Shown: positions 20,371-30,123 of the stretch, piece after piece
Layout of the letters: each line of letters opens with the position of its first letter
Numbering within the stretch: the stretch's first letter is position 1
From: Sphingomonas sp. NFR04
Lineage (GTDB): Bacteria > Pseudomonadota > Alphaproteobacteria > Sphingomonadales > Sphingomonadaceae
Length of the DNA stretch: 64,000 nucleotides
Assembly (NCBI RefSeq): GCF_900114095.1
Contig: NZ_FORV01000001.1
Span: 992,001-1,056,000, forward strand
Reading direction: 5' to 3'
The notes under the pieces: model-generated
Told to the model about the DNA's origin: nothing
The model's input: only the letters and a program-made list of their open reading frames with translations
Database searches by the model: none
Translations under genes and position numbers: made by a program

Positions 20371-21074
20371 GCCGCCTCGCGCGGACGAACGGTGCGGAAC
20401 TCGATCTTCTTGTCGTAGGGCGCGCCGAGTACCAGCCGCTTCACATAGATGCCGGGCAGATGGATCTGGTCGGGATCGAGGCTGCCGACCGGCACCACTT
20501 CCTCCACCTCGGCCACGCACATATGGCTGGCGGTCGCCATCGGCTGGTTGAAGTTGCGCGCGGTCTTGCGGAAGATCAGGTTGCCCGCCGCGTCGGCCTT
20601 CCAGCCCTTGATGATCGACAGGTCGGCGCGGAGGCCGCGCTCGAGGATATATTCCTCGCCGTCGAACACCTTCACTTCCTTGCCCTCGGCAACCTTCGTG
20701 CCGACGCCGGTCTTGGTGTAGAAGCCGGGAATGCCCGCGCCGCCTGCCCGGCAGCGCTCGGCCAGCGTGCCCTGCGGGCAGAATTCCACCTCCAGCTCGC
20801 CGGAGAGGTACTGGCGTTCGAACTCCTTGTTCTCGCCGACATACGAAGAGATCATCTTCTTGACCTGGCGGCTGCGCAGCAGCTTGCCTAGGCCCTCGTT
20901 ATCGATGCCGGCATTGTTCGAGGCGATGGTGAGGTCCTTGACGCCCGCGGCCTGGATCGCGTCGATCAGCCGCTCGGGAATGCCGCTCAGGCCGAAACCG
21001 CCCGCGCAGATCATCATCCCGTCGAACAGCAGCCCTTCCAGCGCTGCGCTCGCGTTGGGGTAGAGCTTGTCCAT
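20367..21074 (-). CDS. scoA: 3-oxoacid CoA-transferase subunit A
   Basis: Alpha subunit of the 3-ketoacid CoA-transferase. The 235-residue protein contains the CoA-binding motif [26 protein letters not shown] and FYTKTGVGT, all canonical. It is the first gene of the three-gene operon scoA, HAD phosphatase, scoB. Both subunits are full length, so the transferase should be functional although its genes are split by the lipoprotein gene. Confidence 0.95.
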   Translation of the reverse strand: MDKLYPNASAALEGLLFDGMMICAGGFGLSGIPERLIDAIQAAGVKDLTIASNNAGIDNEGLGKLLRSRQVKKMISSYVGENKEFERQYLSGELEVEFCPQGTLAERCRAGGAGIPGFYTKTGVGTKVAEGKEVKVFDGEEYILERGLRADLSIIKGWKADAAGNLIFRKTARNFNQPMATASHMCVAEVEEVVPVGSLDPDQIHLPGIYVKRLVLGAPYDKKIEFRTVRPREAA

Positions 21075-21315
21075 CGACGATTCCCTCCGAATGTTCGGCC
21101 CGGCGATAATCCGCCCGGGGCAGCGGGGTCAAGCGAACCTGAACCGGCTTTCAACTCGGCTACACCTTCCCTTACGGCAGGGCCGACTGTTGCATGTGCG
21201 CCACACATACCAATGTAATCCATCTGTCATATTGCACCCGCGAACGCAGTGCCTATTTGAGGCGTCTGGATGGCCATCCGGTTATAACAAGTAACAAGTC
21301 CAAAGGTATCTAATC

Positions 21316-21846
21316 ATGCGTATTTTCGCAGCGACGGCGCTCGCCCTCATGGCATCCGCAACCCCCGCCCTGGCACAGGACGCGACCTTCCAGGGTCCGC
21401 GCATCGAAGCCGTCGGCGGTTGGGACAACGTCAAGTCGGATGGCGTGAGCGCGTCGGGCTTCGTCTATGGCGGCGCAGCCGGCTATGACCTGCAGCGCGG
21501 CAACCTGGTTGTCGGCGTTGACGGTGAAATCACCGGCACCACCACCAAGAAGACCTTCGACCTCGGCACCGTGAAGGGCGGCCGCGACTTCTACGCCGGC
21601 GCCCGCATCGGCTACGTCGTCGCCCCGGCAACCCTGCTGTACGGCAAGGTCGGGTATGACAACAGCCGCGTGATCGCGCGTTCGGGCCAGCTCCGCGACG
21701 CCGAGAACCTCGACGGCGTGCGCGTCGGCGGTGGCATCGAGCACAGCTTCGGCCACTATTACGGCAAGGTCGAGTATCGCTACACCAACGCCTCGCAGGA
21801 CGTGATCCGTCACCAGGTGCTGGCAGGCGTCGGCTACCGCTTCTGA
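21316..21846 (+). CDS. Small outer-membrane beta-barrel protein
   Basis: A 176-residue protein with signal peptide MRIFAATALALMASATPALA and a mature part of alternating amphipathic strands, FVYGGAAGYDLQRGNLVVG, FYAGARIGYVVAPATLLYG and YYGKVEYRYTN, ending in aromatic Phe (VGYRF). This is the OmpA/OmpX-like eight-strand pattern. The 240-bp region before it is AT-richer and contains the palindrome GGATGGCCATCC (21268-21279), possibly a regulator site. A terminator follows directly. Confidence 0.88.
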   Translation: MRIFAATALALMASATPALAQDATFQGPRIEAVGGWDNVKSDGVSASGFVYGGAAGYDLQRGNLVVGVDGEITGTTTKKTFDLGTVKGGRDFYAGARIGYVVAPATLLYGKVGYDNSRVIARSGQLRDAENLDGVRVGGGIEHSFGHYYGKVEYRYTNASQDVIRHQVLAGVGYRF

Positions 21847-21892
21847 GCGAAGCAATGGCAGTGAGGCGCGCGCCCGCGCCTCGCTGAACCCG

Positions 21893-21927
21893 AAAAGCCC
21901 CGCATCGGCGACGATGCGGGGCTTTTT
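21893..21927. terminator. Rho-independent terminator
   Basis: A GC-rich stem (AAAGCCCCGCATC at 21894-21906 paired with GATGCGGGGCTTT at 21913-21925) is followed by a run of T and preceded by a run of A, so it can act in both directions. It closes the outer-membrane protein gene. Confidence 0.9.
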
Positions 21928-21954
21928 CGTGCACCCTCCCCTCTCGCCACCCAC

Positions 21955-22049
21955 GTCATCCCCGCGAAGGCGGGGATCCATTGGCGCTGATGTCGCGGTC
22001 CGTTCCCCAAATGCACAGGCGAATGGATCCCCGCATTCGCGGGAATGAC
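21955..22049. repeat. Dispersed palindromic repeat, family A, copy 1
   Basis: About 95 bp bounded by GTCATCCCCGCGAAGGCGGG and, inverted at the far end, the matching arm finishing CGCGGGAATGAC. Two further copies lie at 30588-30681 and 34740-34833. Each carries GGATCCATT next to the left arm and AATGGAT next to the right. The spacer differs between copies. Non-coding; probably a mobile miniature element or REP doublet. Confidence 0.9.
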
Positions 22050-22126
22050 GAGGGGGTACGGGAGTGACCCGGCAAGCGCCGTGCCCGAGGATTGGCCGCG
22101 ACAACTTTTCCCCCTAGCATCGGCGC

Positions 22127-23782
22127 ATGACCACGAAACGCACCGGGGGCAGGATCCTCGTCGACAATCTGGTGGCGCAGGGCTGCGACCGGATCTTCCA
22201 CGTACCGGGCGAGAGCTTCCTCGCCGTGCTCGACGCGCTCCATGACGAGCCCAGCATCGACCTCGTCACCTGCCGCCAGGAAGGCGGCGCGGCGTTCATG
22301 GCGTGCGCGGACGGCGCGATGACCGGGCGACCGGGCGTGTGTTTCGTCACCCGCGGCCCCGGCGCGACCAACGCCAGCATCGGCGTGCATGTCGCGATGC
22401 AGGACTCGCAGCCGATGCTGCTGTTCATCGGCGATGTCGATCGCGGCATGCGCGATCGCGAGGGCTTCCAGGAAGTCGACCTGCCGGCGATGTTCGCGCC
22501 GCTCGCCAAATGGGCGACGCGGATCGAGGACGCGCGGCGCATCCCCGAATATGTCGCGCGCGCCTGGAACGTCGCCACCTCGGGCCGCCCCGGCCCCGTG
22601 GTGATCGCGCTGCCCGAGGACATGCTGCTCGACGTGGTGGAGGCGGTCGACCGCCCGGCCATCGCCGAACCGATCCAGGCCGCCGACGCCTTCGATCTCG
22701 ACCAGCTCTACGATCTGCTCCGCGCCGCCGAGCGCCCGATTGCGATCGTCGGTGGCGGCGGCTGGGATTCGGATACGGCGGAGGATTTCGCCCGTTTTGC
22801 CGAGTCGATCGACCTGCCGGTCGCCTGCGCCTTCCGGCGGCAGGACGCGATCGACAATGGCTCGCCGGTCTGGGCGGGCAATCTCGGCTATGGCCCCAAC
22901 CCCAAGCTGGTGGCGCGGATCAAGGCCGCCGACCTGCTGCTGGTGGTCGGCGCCCGGCTCGGCGAGGCGACCACCGACGGCTACAGCCTGATCACCCCCG
23001 AGCATCCGGGGCAGACGCTCGTCCATGTCCATCCGGACCCGAGCGAGTTCCACCGCGTCTACCGAGTCGATTTGCCGATCTGCGCACGGCCGTTCGAATT
23101 CGCGGTGGCCGCCTCGGCGACGGCGGAGGCGGCCAACCTCCCCCGCTTCGACGGTGCCGCCGCCCATGCCGAGTGGCTCGACTGGTCGACGCCCAAGCCG
23201 CGCGCCGGCGTGGCGCTCGATCTCGGCCCCTGCGTCGCGGCGATGCGCGCGGCGCTGCCGGCCGACACCATCATCTGCAACGGCGCGGGCAATTTCTCGG
23301 GCTGGTGGCACCGCTACTGGGCCTATGCGGCGCAGCCGAGCCAGCTCGCCCCGACGGCGGGCGCGATGGGATATGGGGTCCCCGCCGCGGTCGCCGCGGC
23401 GCTGCGCTTCCCCGACCGTCGAGTCGTGGCGGTGGCGGGCGACGGCGATTTCCTGATGAACGGCCAGGAACTCGCCACCGCCGTCCAGCACGACGCGGAC
23501 CTGCTGGTGATCGTGGTCGACAACGGCGCCTATGGCACGATTCGCATGCACCAGGAGCGCGAGTTCCCGACTCGCCTTTCCGGCACGCAGCTGCGCAACC
23601 CGGACTTCGCGGCGCTCGCCCGCGCGTTCGGGGGCTGGGCGACCACCGTGGAAACCACGGAGGCGTTCGCACCGGCGCTCGCGCTCGCGCTGGAACAGCC
23701 GGGGCTCAAGCTGTTGCATTGCAAGACCGATGTCGAAGTGATCAGCCCCGCGACGACGATTTCGAAGCTGCGAAATCGCTGA
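22127..23782 (+). CDS. Thiamine-diphosphate-dependent acetolactate synthase-like enzyme
   Basis: A 551-residue enzyme with the three domains of the POX/AHAS family: the N-terminal TPP-PYR domain with the catalytic glutamate in CRQEGGAAFMA, a central Rossmann-like domain, and a C-terminal TPP-PP domain with the GDGDFLMNG...NGAYG cofactor motif. The family includes acetolactate synthase large subunits, glyoxylate carboligase, sulfoacetaldehyde acetyltransferase and others; no regulatory subunit gene is nearby, so the exact substrate is open. It is a monocistronic gene just after repeat A. Confidence 0.85.
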   Translation: MTTKRTGGRILVDNLVAQGCDRIFHVPGESFLAVLDALHDEPSIDLVTCRQEGGAAFMACADGAMTGRPGVCFVTRGPGATNASIGVHVAMQDSQPMLLFIGDVDRGMRDREGFQEVDLPAMFAPLAKWATRIEDARRIPEYVARAWNVATSGRPGPVVIALPEDMLLDVVEAVDRPAIAEPIQAADAFDLDQLYDLLRAAERPIAIVGGGGWDSDTAEDFARFAESIDLPVACAFRRQDAIDNGSPVWAGNLGYGPNPKLVARIKAADLLLVVGARLGEATTDGYSLITPEHPGQTLVHVHPDPSEFHRVYRVDLPICARPFEFAVAASATAEAANLPRFDGAAAHAEWLDWSTPKPRAGVALDLGPCVAAMRAALPADTIICNGAGNFSGWWHRYWAYAAQPSQLAPTAGAMGYGVPAAVAAALRFPDRRVVAVAGDGDFLMNGQELATAVQHDADLLVIVVDNGAYGTIRMHQEREFPTRLSGTQLRNPDFAALARAFGGWATTVETTEAFAPALALALEQPGLKLLHCKTDVEVISPATTISKLRNR

Positions 23783-23826
23783 CAGGGATAGGAACCCGTT
23801 AACTGCCTTCGTTCTAGAATCACCGC

Positions 23827-24084
23827 ATGGGACAGCAGACGAAAGAGCGGTGGAAGACGGCGCATCTCGGCAAGCGGGGGGATCGCGTGCGTCTGGGGGG
23901 ACGGCAGATCTGGCAGTGCGAATGGCGCTGGATCAACAAGAACACCGTCCGCCTGCCGCACCCGCTGCATACGGACCAGCTCTTCTCGTTCATGATCTGC
24001 GAGGTCGGGCCCGCCTCGGCGCCGGTGCGCTTCGCCGCGGCGCAGGTCGAGCCGGAGATGTGGGCGTTCTACGTTCCGGATTAA
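23827..24084 (+). CDS. Hypothetical protein, 85 residues
   Basis: Unrecognised small protein with a basic first half (TKERWKTAHLGKRGDRVRLG), several Trp residues and a likely folded beta-rich core, IWQCEWRWINKNTVRLP. No signal peptide or membrane segment. It follows the TPP enzyme by 44 bases. Codon use matches the genome, which supports it being real. Confidence 0.6.
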   Translation: MGQQTKERWKTAHLGKRGDRVRLGGRQIWQCEWRWINKNTVRLPHPLHTDQLFSFMICEVGPASAPVRFAAAQVEPEMWAFYVPD

Positions 24085-24095
24085 TTCAACGCTTC

Positions 24096-24215
24096 TAAGC
24101 CCCTCCCCTTTAGGGGAGGGGTTGGGGGTGGGGGTGGGGGATGACCGACGAGCGACGGACTCGCTTTCAGTTCAGGCCCCACCCCAACCCCTCCCCTAAA
24201 GGGGAGGGGCTTACA
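24096..24215. repeat. Facing pair of palindromic repeats, family C
   Basis: Two inverted copies of a roughly 40-bp unit: TAAGCCCCTCCCCTTTAGGG starting at 24096, and its mirror ending GGGGAGGGGCTTA at 24215, with G-rich (GGTTGGGGGTGGG) tails pointing inward. Other copies of this family lie at 34608-34724, 54772-54810 and, strikingly, inside uvrA at 52549-52589. Confidence 0.9.
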
Positions 24216-24222
24216 TAGCGAA

Positions 24223-24248
24223 CGGGCCGCACCTTTCGGTACGGCCCG
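24223..24248 (-). terminator. Hairpin after csbD-like gene
   Basis: CGGGCCG (24223-24229) pairs with CGGCCCG (24242-24248) about 26 bases beyond the CsbD stop on the minus strand. A short T-rich tail follows only weakly, so termination is plausible but not certain. Confidence 0.45.
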
Positions 24249-24273
24249 CTTCTTGTCCAGTTTCGCTAGCGAC

Positions 24274-24444
24274 TCAGATGTCGTCGCCGAGCGCGCCCTT
24301 GATCTTGCCGCCGAGCTGCTGGCCCTTGCCCTTCAGCTCCTGCGCCGCGCCTTCGTCGCGCGTCTCGGGATTGTCGCTCTGCTGCTTTACCTTGCCGGCC
24401 AGCTCGTTGAGATTGCCTTTGATCTTGTCGGTCAGCTCGCCCAT
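24274..24444 (-). CDS. CsbD family stress protein
   Basis: A 56-residue hydrophilic protein, MGELTDKIKGNLNELAGKVK at the N-terminus, with the repeating Lys/Gly pattern KGKGQQLGGKIKGALGD at the C-terminus. This is the CsbD-like fold seen in small general-stress proteins; their molecular role is unknown. ATG at 24444 has AGGAGT eight bases upstream. A hairpin follows the stop. Such genes are commonly under general stress (EcfG) control in alphaproteobacteria, but I do not see a clear promoter. Confidence 0.88.
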   Translation of the reverse strand: MGELTDKIKGNLNELAGKVKQQSDNPETRDEGAAQELKGKGQQLGGKIKGALGDDI

Positions 24445-24534
24445 GATCGATACTCCTGGCTAAGGTCGGGTGCCACACGACACGACACCTGCGACTTGCC
24501 TGAAATAACGATTGTCCGGCCGGACCGTTCCCGA

Positions 24535-25302
24535 TCAGCTGCGGGTCACCTCATCGAGAAATGCCCTGGTCGCGCGCCAGGCTTCCTGCGCGCCGTTCGG
24601 GTTCTTGGTCCGCAGCAACGTCGAGCTGCCATGCACCGCGCCCAGCTTGGGCACGAACTGCGTCTTCTGCTTCGACGGCGAGGCGGCGAGGATCGCGCGG
24701 GCGGCATCCTCTTCCTTGCCGTCCTGCGCCGAGGTGACGAAGATCGGCGCCGTCACCTTGGCGGCCGCGCGCGCCACCGCGCCCTTGTCGTCGAGATATT
24801 CGCCCGGCGAGAAAGCGAGCAGCGCCTTCACCTGGCCCGGATGCTCGGCCGCGAGCGGGAAGATCAGCGCGGCGGAATAGCTGCTGCCCCACAAGACAAT
24901 CGGCAACTTCTGCTGCCGCGCCCAAGCGAAGGCGGCATCCAGATCCTGCTTCGCCTCGGCATAGCTCGCCGAATGGCCAAGCATCTTCACCGTCTCGTTC
25001 ACCCCGAACAGCGTTCCGCCGGCGCGCTGGTCGATCCGGAGCGACGAATAGCCCGCCTGCGCCAGCTGGGGCGCGAGCAAGGCATACTCGTCCTTGCCCG
25101 ATTCGGCCTGGTGGAACAGCAGCAGCAGCGCCTTGGGCTTGGCCGCGCGGGTATAGACGCCGGCGATCCTGATCCCGTCGGCGGCGCGCAGCGACACCGG
25201 CTCGGCCGAGATTGGGCCCTGATTCTCCATCGGGTCGCCCTGCGGCCGCGGGTGGCAGCCCGCGACCCCGAGCAACGCCAGCGCCGCCAGCGCCGTCCGC
25301 AT
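24535..25302 (-). CDS. Alpha/beta-hydrolase lipoprotein (dienelactone-hydrolase-like)
   Basis: A 255-residue lipoprotein. The lipobox is LLGVAGC (Cys16). The mature part is an alpha/beta hydrolase: LLLLFHQAESGKDEYALL, then VLWGSSYSAALIF, in which GSSYS is the nucleophile elbow, and a C-terminal VHGSSTLL with the likely His. The substrate is unknown; peptidase or esterase roles are possible. The start at 25302 overlaps the thiG stop by one base, so it is probably the second gene of the thiSG transcript. Confidence 0.8.
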   Translation of the reverse strand: MRTALAALALLGVAGCHPRPQGDPMENQGPISAEPVSLRAADGIRIAGVYTRAAKPKALLLLFHQAESGKDEYALLAPQLAQAGYSSLRIDQRAGGTLFGVNETVKMLGHSASYAEAKQDLDAAFAWARQQKLPIVLWGSSYSAALIFPLAAEHPGQVKALLAFSPGEYLDDKGAVARAAAKVTAPIFVTSAQDGKEEDAARAILAASPSKQKTQFVPKLGAVHGSSTLLRTKNPNGAQEAWRATRAFLDEVTRS

Positions 25303-26306
25303 CAGATCAGGCCTGCCAGTGGGCTCGACGGATCGGCATAGCGGCGCTTCGCCATGCGGCCCGCGCGATAGGAAAGCCGCCCGGCCTCCACCGCCGCCTT
25401 CATCGCCGCCGCCATCAGGATCGGATCCTTGGCCTCCGCGATCGCGGTGTTCATCAGCACGCCGTCGCAGCCCAGCTCCATCGCCACCGCCGCGTCCGAG
25501 GCCGAGCCGACGCCGGCATCGACCAGCACCGGCACCTTGGCGCCTTCGACGATCAGCCGGATCGTCACCTGGTTCTGGATGCCGAGTCCCGAACCGATCG
25601 GCGCCCCCAGCGGCATGATCGCGACCGCGCCGGCATCCTCCAGACGCTTGGCGGCGATGGGATCGTCGACGCAGTAGACCATCGGCAGAAAGCCTTCCTT
25701 GGCCAGCACTTCGGTGGCGCGCAGTGTCTCGACCATGTCCGGATAGAGCGTCCGCGCCTCGCCCAGCACTTCCAGCTTCACCAGCTCCCAGCCGCCCGCC
25801 TCGCGCGCCAGCCGCAGCGTGCGGATCGCCGAATCGGCATCGAAGCAGCCGGCGGTGTTGGGCAGATAGGTGATCTTCTTCGGGTCGATATAATCGGTGA
25901 GCATCGGCGCCTTGGGGTCGCTGACGTTCACCCGGCGCACCGCCACGGTGACGATCTCGGCGCCCGAGGCGGCGACGGCCGCGGCGTTCTGCTCGAAATC
26001 CTTGTACTTGCCGGTCCCGACGATCAGCCGCGAGCGGAAGGTCTTGCCCGCCACCGTCCAGCTGTCGTCCGCCAGCGGCGCTGCATGGTCGCCACCACCC
26101 ACAAAGTGGACGATCTCCAGCTCGTCGCCATCCTCGACGATCACCTCCCCCAGCGTCGAGCGCGGCACCACTTCGAGGTTGCGTTCCACCGCCACCTTCT
26201 CGGGCACCAGCCCCAGTTCGGTCGCAAGCTGCGCGAGGCTGAGCCCGGCGGTGATGCGCTTGTGTTCGCCGTTGACGCGGATGGAGACGGTGCCGTCGCT
26301 GTGCAT
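25302..26306 (-). CDS. thiG: ThiS-ThiG fusion: sulfur carrier and thiazole synthase
   Basis: A 334-residue fusion. Residues 1 to about 70 are ThiS ([12 protein letters not shown], ending IVHFVGGG), the sulfur carrier whose diglycine is thiocarboxylated. From about 75 the protein is ThiG ([32 protein letters not shown]), with the Schiff-base lysine in LVKLEVLGE and GAPIGSGLG. ThiG makes the thiazole phosphate of thiamine. The ATG at 26306 is chosen as the ThiS start. No TPP riboswitch is visible in the 80-bp space to aroQ. Confidence 0.93.
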   Translation of the reverse strand: MHSDGTVSIRVNGEHKRITAGLSLAQLATELGLVPEKVAVERNLEVVPRSTLGEVIVEDGDELEIVHFVGGGDHAAPLADDSWTVAGKTFRSRLIVGTGKYKDFEQNAAAVAASGAEIVTVAVRRVNVSDPKAPMLTDYIDPKKITYLPNTAGCFDADSAIRTLRLAREAGGWELVKLEVLGEARTLYPDMVETLRATEVLAKEGFLPMVYCVDDPIAAKRLEDAGAVAIMPLGAPIGSGLGIQNQVTIRLIVEGAKVPVLVDAGVGSASDAAVAMELGCDGVLMNTAIAEAKDPILMAAAMKAAVEAGRLSYRAGRMAKRRYADPSSPLAGLI

Positions 26307-26386
26307 GAAGAGCCTTGGATTTGATCGGGGACGCCGGCTCATATAGGGAGGACCGCATCCTGCCCGCAACCGAAAGGCGCTTTGCA

Positions 26387-26821
26387 TTGGCCGATACGAT
26401 CTTCGTCTTGAATGGCCCCAACCTCAACCTGCTGGGCCTGCGCGAGCCGGAAATCTATGGGTCGGACACGCTGGACGACATTGCCGGCATGCTGGAGGAC
26501 CGCGCCCGCGAGCTGAGGCTCGAGGTCGAGGTGCGCCAGTCCAACCATGAGGGCCATCTGATCGACTGGCTGCACGAGGCGCAGGCCGATGGCGCGCGCG
26601 CCGTCCTACTAAATCCGGGAGGGTACACGCACACCTCGGTCGCGCTACACGATGCGATCAAGAGCATCACAACGCCGGTGATCGAGGTGCATCTCTCCAA
26701 TCCCCATGCCCGCGAATCCTTCCGCCATGTCAGCTTCGTCGGCCGTGCCGCGAAGGGCACGGTGGCCGGGTTCGGGGCACAATCCTATATACTCGCGCTT
26801 GAAGCCGCCGCGCGTCTCTGA
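26387..26821 (+). CDS. aroQ: 3-dehydroquinate dehydratase, type II
   Basis: Shikimate-pathway enzyme, 144 residues, normal for type II. Motifs: [19 protein letters not shown] with the catalytic Tyr, [12 protein letters not shown], and [14 protein letters not shown]. The best start is TTG at 26387, giving (M)[11 protein letters not shown], with GAAAGG 11 bases upstream; an ATG farther upstream would add 24 residues not found in the family. It is divergent from thiSG and stands before accB. Confidence 0.95.
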   Translation: MADTIFVLNGPNLNLLGLREPEIYGSDTLDDIAGMLEDRARELRLEVEVRQSNHEGHLIDWLHEAQADGARAVLLNPGGYTHTSVALHDAIKSITTPVIEVHLSNPHARESFRHVSFVGRAAKGTVAGFGAQSYILALEAAARL

Positions 26822-26865
26822 CAGAGGGCGCCGTTTCATTTGTAGAATTCATAAAGAAGGGTCGT

Positions 26866-27351
26866 ATGGCCGAAGAAACCAAGTCGGGTGCAATGCAGGT
26901 CGATATTGAGCTGGTCCGCCAGCTCGCCACCGTGCTCGATGACACCCAGCTGACCGAGATCGAAGTGGAGGACGGCGAACGCCGCGTCCGCGTCGCCCGC
27001 ACGCTCACCGCCGCGCCCGCCGCGCCGATGCAGTATGCGCAGCCCGCGCCGATGCTCGCCGCCCCGGCCGCCGCAGCCGCTGCGCCGGCCGAGATCGTCG
27101 CCGCGCCGCAGCCGGCCGCCAATGCGGTCAAGTCGCCGATGGTCGGCACCGCCTACCTCAAGCCGAACCCCGAGGCGAAGACCTTCGTCACGGTCGGTCA
27201 GCAGGTCGCCGCGGGCGACACGCTGCTGATCATCGAGGCGATGAAGGTGATGAACCCGATCCACGCGCCAAGCGCCGGCACGGTCAAGGCGATCCTGGTC
27301 GAGAACGGCCAGCCGGTCGAATTCGACCAGCCGCTCGTCGTGGTCGAGTAA
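26866..27351 (+). CDS. accB: Biotin carboxyl carrier protein of acetyl-CoA carboxylase
   Basis: A 161-residue carrier with an N-terminal helix, an Ala/Pro-rich flexible linker (about 48-88) and the C-terminal biotinyl domain. The biotinylated Lys127 lies in [10 protein letters not shown]. It passes carboxylated biotin between AccC and AccAD in fatty-acid synthesis. The accC gene begins ten bases after its stop. Confidence 0.97.
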   Translation: MAEETKSGAMQVDIELVRQLATVLDDTQLTEIEVEDGERRVRVARTLTAAPAAPMQYAQPAPMLAAPAAAAAAPAEIVAAPQPAANAVKSPMVGTAYLKPNPEAKTFVTVGQQVAAGDTLLIIEAMKVMNPIHAPSAGTVKAILVENGQPVEFDQPLVVVE

Positions 27352-27361
27352 CGGAACGGCC

Positions 27362-28726
27362 ATGCCCGAGATCAAGAAGCTGCTGATCGCCAATCGCGGC
27401 GAGATCGCGCTGCGCATCCACCGCGCGTGCCACGAAATGGGCATCAAGACGGTGGCGGTGCACTCCACCGCCGATTCCGACGCGATGCATGTGCGCCTGG
27501 CGGACGAGGCGATCTGCATCGGCCCGCCGTCCGCGGCGGAGAGCTATCTCAACATCCCGAACATCATCTCGGCCGCCGAGATCTCGGGCGCGGATGCGAT
27601 CCACCCGGGCTATGGCTTCCTCTCGGAGAACGCCCAGTTCGCCGAGATCGTCGAGGCGCACGGGCTGATCTTCGTCGGGCCCAAGCCCGAGCATATCCGC
27701 ACCATGGGCGACAAGATCGAGGCGAAGCGCACCGCCGGCGCGCTCGGCCTGCCGCTGGTGCCGGGCTCGGACGGCCCGATCAGCGACTTGGAAGAAGCCA
27801 AGGCGATCGCTGCCAAGGCCGGCTATCCGGTGATCATCAAGGCAGCCTCGGGCGGCGGTGGTCGCGGCATGAAGGTGTGCACCAGCGAGGACCAGCTCGA
27901 GACGCTGATGCAGCAGGCGGGCTCGGAAGCGAAGGCCGCGTTCGGCGACGCCACGGTGTACCTCGAAAAGTATCTCGGCAATCCGCGCCACATCGAGTTC
28001 CAGGTGTTCGGCGACGGCAACGGCAACGCGATCCACTTGGGCGAGCGCGACTGCTCGCTCCAGCGCCGCCACCAGAAGGTGCTCGAAGAGGCGCTTTCGC
28101 CGGTGATCACGCCCGAAGAGCGGGCGCATATGGGCGGCATCGTCGCCAAGGCGATGTCCGACATGGGCTATCGCGGCGCGGGCACGATCGAGTTCCTCTG
28201 GGAAAATGGCGAGTTCTACTTCATCGAGATGAACACGCGCCTCCAGGTCGAGCATCCGGTGACCGAGATGATCACCGGCATGGATCTGGTCCGCGAGCAG
28301 ATCCGCGTTGCCGAAGGGCACGGCCTGTCGGTGCGCCAGGAGGAGCTGGAGTTCCGCGGCCACGCGATCGAATGCCGCATCAACGCCGAGGACCCGCGAA
28401 CCTTCGCGCCCTCGCCCGGCACGATCACCCACTTCCACGCGCCGGGCGGCATGCACGTCCGTGTCGATAGCGGCATCTATTCGGGGTACCGGATCCCGCC
28501 TTATTATGATTCCATGATCGCGAAGCTGATCGTCTATGGCCGCACCCGCGAGGGCTGCATCCTGCGGCTGAAGCGCGCGCTCGAGGAGTTCGTGGTCGAC
28601 GGCATCAAGACGACGATCCCGCTCCACCAGGCGCTGCTCGACGATCCCGAGTTCCTGAAGGGGGACTATACGATCAAGTGGCTCGAGGAGTGGCTGGCTC
28701 GCCAAGACGAGGCCACCGCCGCGTGA
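27362..28726 (+). CDS. accC: Acetyl-CoA carboxylase biotin carboxylase subunit
   Basis: ATP-grasp enzyme, 454 residues, that carboxylates biotin on Acc[15 protein letters not shown] and [11 protein letters not shown] lie at the N-terminus, the ATP-binding GGGGRGMKV in the middle, and [16 protein letters not shown] holds the metal-binding residues. Length and order are standard. Its stop overlaps the arsC-like gene by four bases (GTGA). Confidence 0.97.
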   Translation: MPEIKKLLIANRGEIALRIHRACHEMGIKTVAVHSTADSDAMHVRLADEAICIGPPSAAESYLNIPNIISAAEISGADAIHPGYGFLSENAQFAEIVEAHGLIFVGPKPEHIRTMGDKIEAKRTAGALGLPLVPGSDGPISDLEEAKAIAAKAGYPVIIKAASGGGGRGMKVCTSEDQLETLMQQAGSEAKAAFGDATVYLEKYLGNPRHIEFQVFGDGNGNAIHLGERDCSLQRRHQKVLEEALSPVITPEERAHMGGIVAKAMSDMGYRGAGTIEFLWENGEFYFIEMNTRLQVEHPVTEMITGMDLVREQIRVAEGHGLSVRQEELEFRGHAIECRINAEDPRTFAPSPGTITHFHAPGGMHVRVDSGIYSGYRIPPYYDSMIAKLIVYGRTREGCILRLKRALEEFVVDGIKTTIPLHQALLDDPEFLKGDYTIKWLEEWLARQDEATAA

Positions 28727-29058
28727 AGGCGACCATCTACCACAACCCGCGCTGCTCCAAGTCGCGCGAGGCGCTGGCGATCCTTCGGGATGCCGGCGCC
28801 GAGGTTGAGGTAATCGAATATCTGAAGACGCCGCCGAGCCGCGAGACGCTGGCGGAGCTGTACAAGCGCGCCGGCATGACCGCGCGCGAAGGCCTGCGCA
28901 TCGCCGAGGACGCCGCCAAGCCGCTCAAGGGCGCGGACGACGACACCATCCTCGACGCAATGGCGGCCAATCCGATCCTGATCGAACGCCCGCTGGTGGT
29001 CACCGAGCGCGGCGTTCGGCTGGGTCGGCCGCCGGAAAAGGTGCGGGAGATCCTGTAA
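28723..29058 (+). CDS. ArsC-family (arsenate reductase-like) protein
   Basis: A 111-residue thioredoxin-fold protein of the glutaredoxin-dependent ArsC family: [13 protein letters not shown] holds the catalytic Cys, and [18 protein letters not shown] near the C-terminus carries the conserved RP and GRPPE stretches. Members reduce arsenate, though those outside ars operons may have other roles; here it is coupled to accBC by a GTGA overlap and no ars gene is near. Confidence 0.88.
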   Translation: MKATIYHNPRCSKSREALAILRDAGAEVEVIEYLKTPPSRETLAELYKRAGMTAREGLRIAEDAAKPLKGADDDTILDAMAANPILIERPLVVTERGVRLGRPPEKVREIL

Positions 29059-29062
29059 AAAG

Positions 29063-29223
29063 CTCCTCCCCGGCACGGGGAGGGGGACCGCCGCCGAAGG
29101 CGGTGGTGGAGGGGCCGCCGCGCACGCGGCGGTATCCCCCGCTTTGAGGGTTCCGCGCCTTTTGGCGCGGCCCCTCCACCATTCGCTGGCGCGAATGGTC
29201 CCCCTCCCCGTTCCGGGGAGGAA
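29063..29223. repeat. Large palindromic repeat, family D, copy 1
   Basis: A 160-bp inverted-repeat region: the outer arms CTCCTCCCCGGCACGGGGAG and the mirrored end CTCCCCGTTCCGGGGAGGA enclose smaller hairpins (GCCGCCGAAGGCGG, GCCGCGCACGCGGC, GCGCCTTTTGGCGC, ATTCGCTGGCGCGAAT). It fills the gap between the convergent arsC and QorB-like genes and probably folds into a multi-stem structure. A related element lies at 58206-58336. Confidence 0.8.
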
Positions 29224-29227
29224 TTTC

Positions 29228-30076
29228 TCAGCCCTTTACCCCCGCGGCGATCGTCTCGCGCCACGGCGTGGTCGGGCGGCCGATCAGCCCGGACAGCGTC
29301 TTCGACTCATCAAACAGCGCTCCATCCGCCACCCGCGCATCGCTGTCCGCCAAGATCGCCGCGAACGGGCCCGGCAGCCCCGCGCCTTCCAGCGCCTTGG
29401 CATAATCGGCCTGCGGCAGGTCCTGATACGCCACCGGCTTGCCCGAGGCCTCGGCCAGCGCTGCTGCCAGCTCGGCATGGGTGAAGCCGGTGTCGCCGGC
29501 CAGCTCGAACGTTCCCGCCTGCCCACGTGCCAGCACCACCGCCGCCGCCTCGGCATAGTCCGCCCGCGCCGCACCCGAGACCAGCCCGTCGCCCGCGCTG
29601 CCGATCAGCGCGCCGTGCTCGATCGCCGGGCCGGCGCTCATCAGGTAATTCTCGGTGTACCAGCCGTTGCGGAGCAGCGCGGCGGGGATGCCGCTGGCAG
29701 CGAGCAGGTCCTCGGTCGCCTTGTGCTCGACCGCCATCTGCATCGGCGAGGTCTGGGCGCGGAGCAGGCTGGTATAGGCGATCAGCTGCACGCCCGCTGC
29801 CTTGGCCGCCTCGATCACCGCTTTGTGCTGGGGCACGCGGCTGCCGATGGCGTTGCCCGATACCAGCAGCAGCCGGGTCACGCCCGCCAGCCCGGGCGCC
29901 AGCGTTTCGGCCGCATCATAGTCGAAGCGGCGCACGACGACGCCCTTGGCGGCGACGTCGGCGACGCTCTCGGGATTGCGCACGAGTGCGACGATCTCCC
30001 CGGGCGCCACCTTCTGCAGCAGCGATTCGAGAACGAGGCGGCCCAGCTGGCCCGAAGCTCCGGTAACGGCGTACAT
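29228..30076 (-). CDS. NmrA/QorB-like NAD(P)-binding oxidoreductase
   Basis: A 282-residue atypical short-chain reductase with N-terminal dinucleotide motif VTGASGQLGRLV and the NmrA-like layout (LLVSGNAIGSRVPQHKAVIE, RNGWYTENYL). The pattern fits QorB/YtfG quinone reductases. The start at 30076 removes upstream residues with no family match. It is divergent from an HxlR regulator, the same pairing as ytfG/ytfH in enterobacteria, so it is probably induced by quinone or electrophile stress. Confidence 0.9.
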   Translation of the reverse strand: MYAVTGASGQLGRLVLESLLQKVAPGEIVALVRNPESVADVAAKGVVVRRFDYDAAETLAPGLAGVTRLLLVSGNAIGSRVPQHKAVIEAAKAAGVQLIAYTSLLRAQTSPMQMAVEHKATEDLLAASGIPAALLRNGWYTENYLMSAGPAIEHGALIGSAGDGLVSGAARADYAEAAAVVLARGQAGTFELAGDTGFTHAELAAALAEASGKPVAYQDLPQADYAKALEGAGLPGPFAAILADSDARVADGALFDESKTLSGLIGRPTTPWRETIAAGVKG

Positions 30077-30123
30077 TGGCAGTTCCTTCCAATCATGGAT
30101 TGACGCCCACGATCTAGCGCCCC

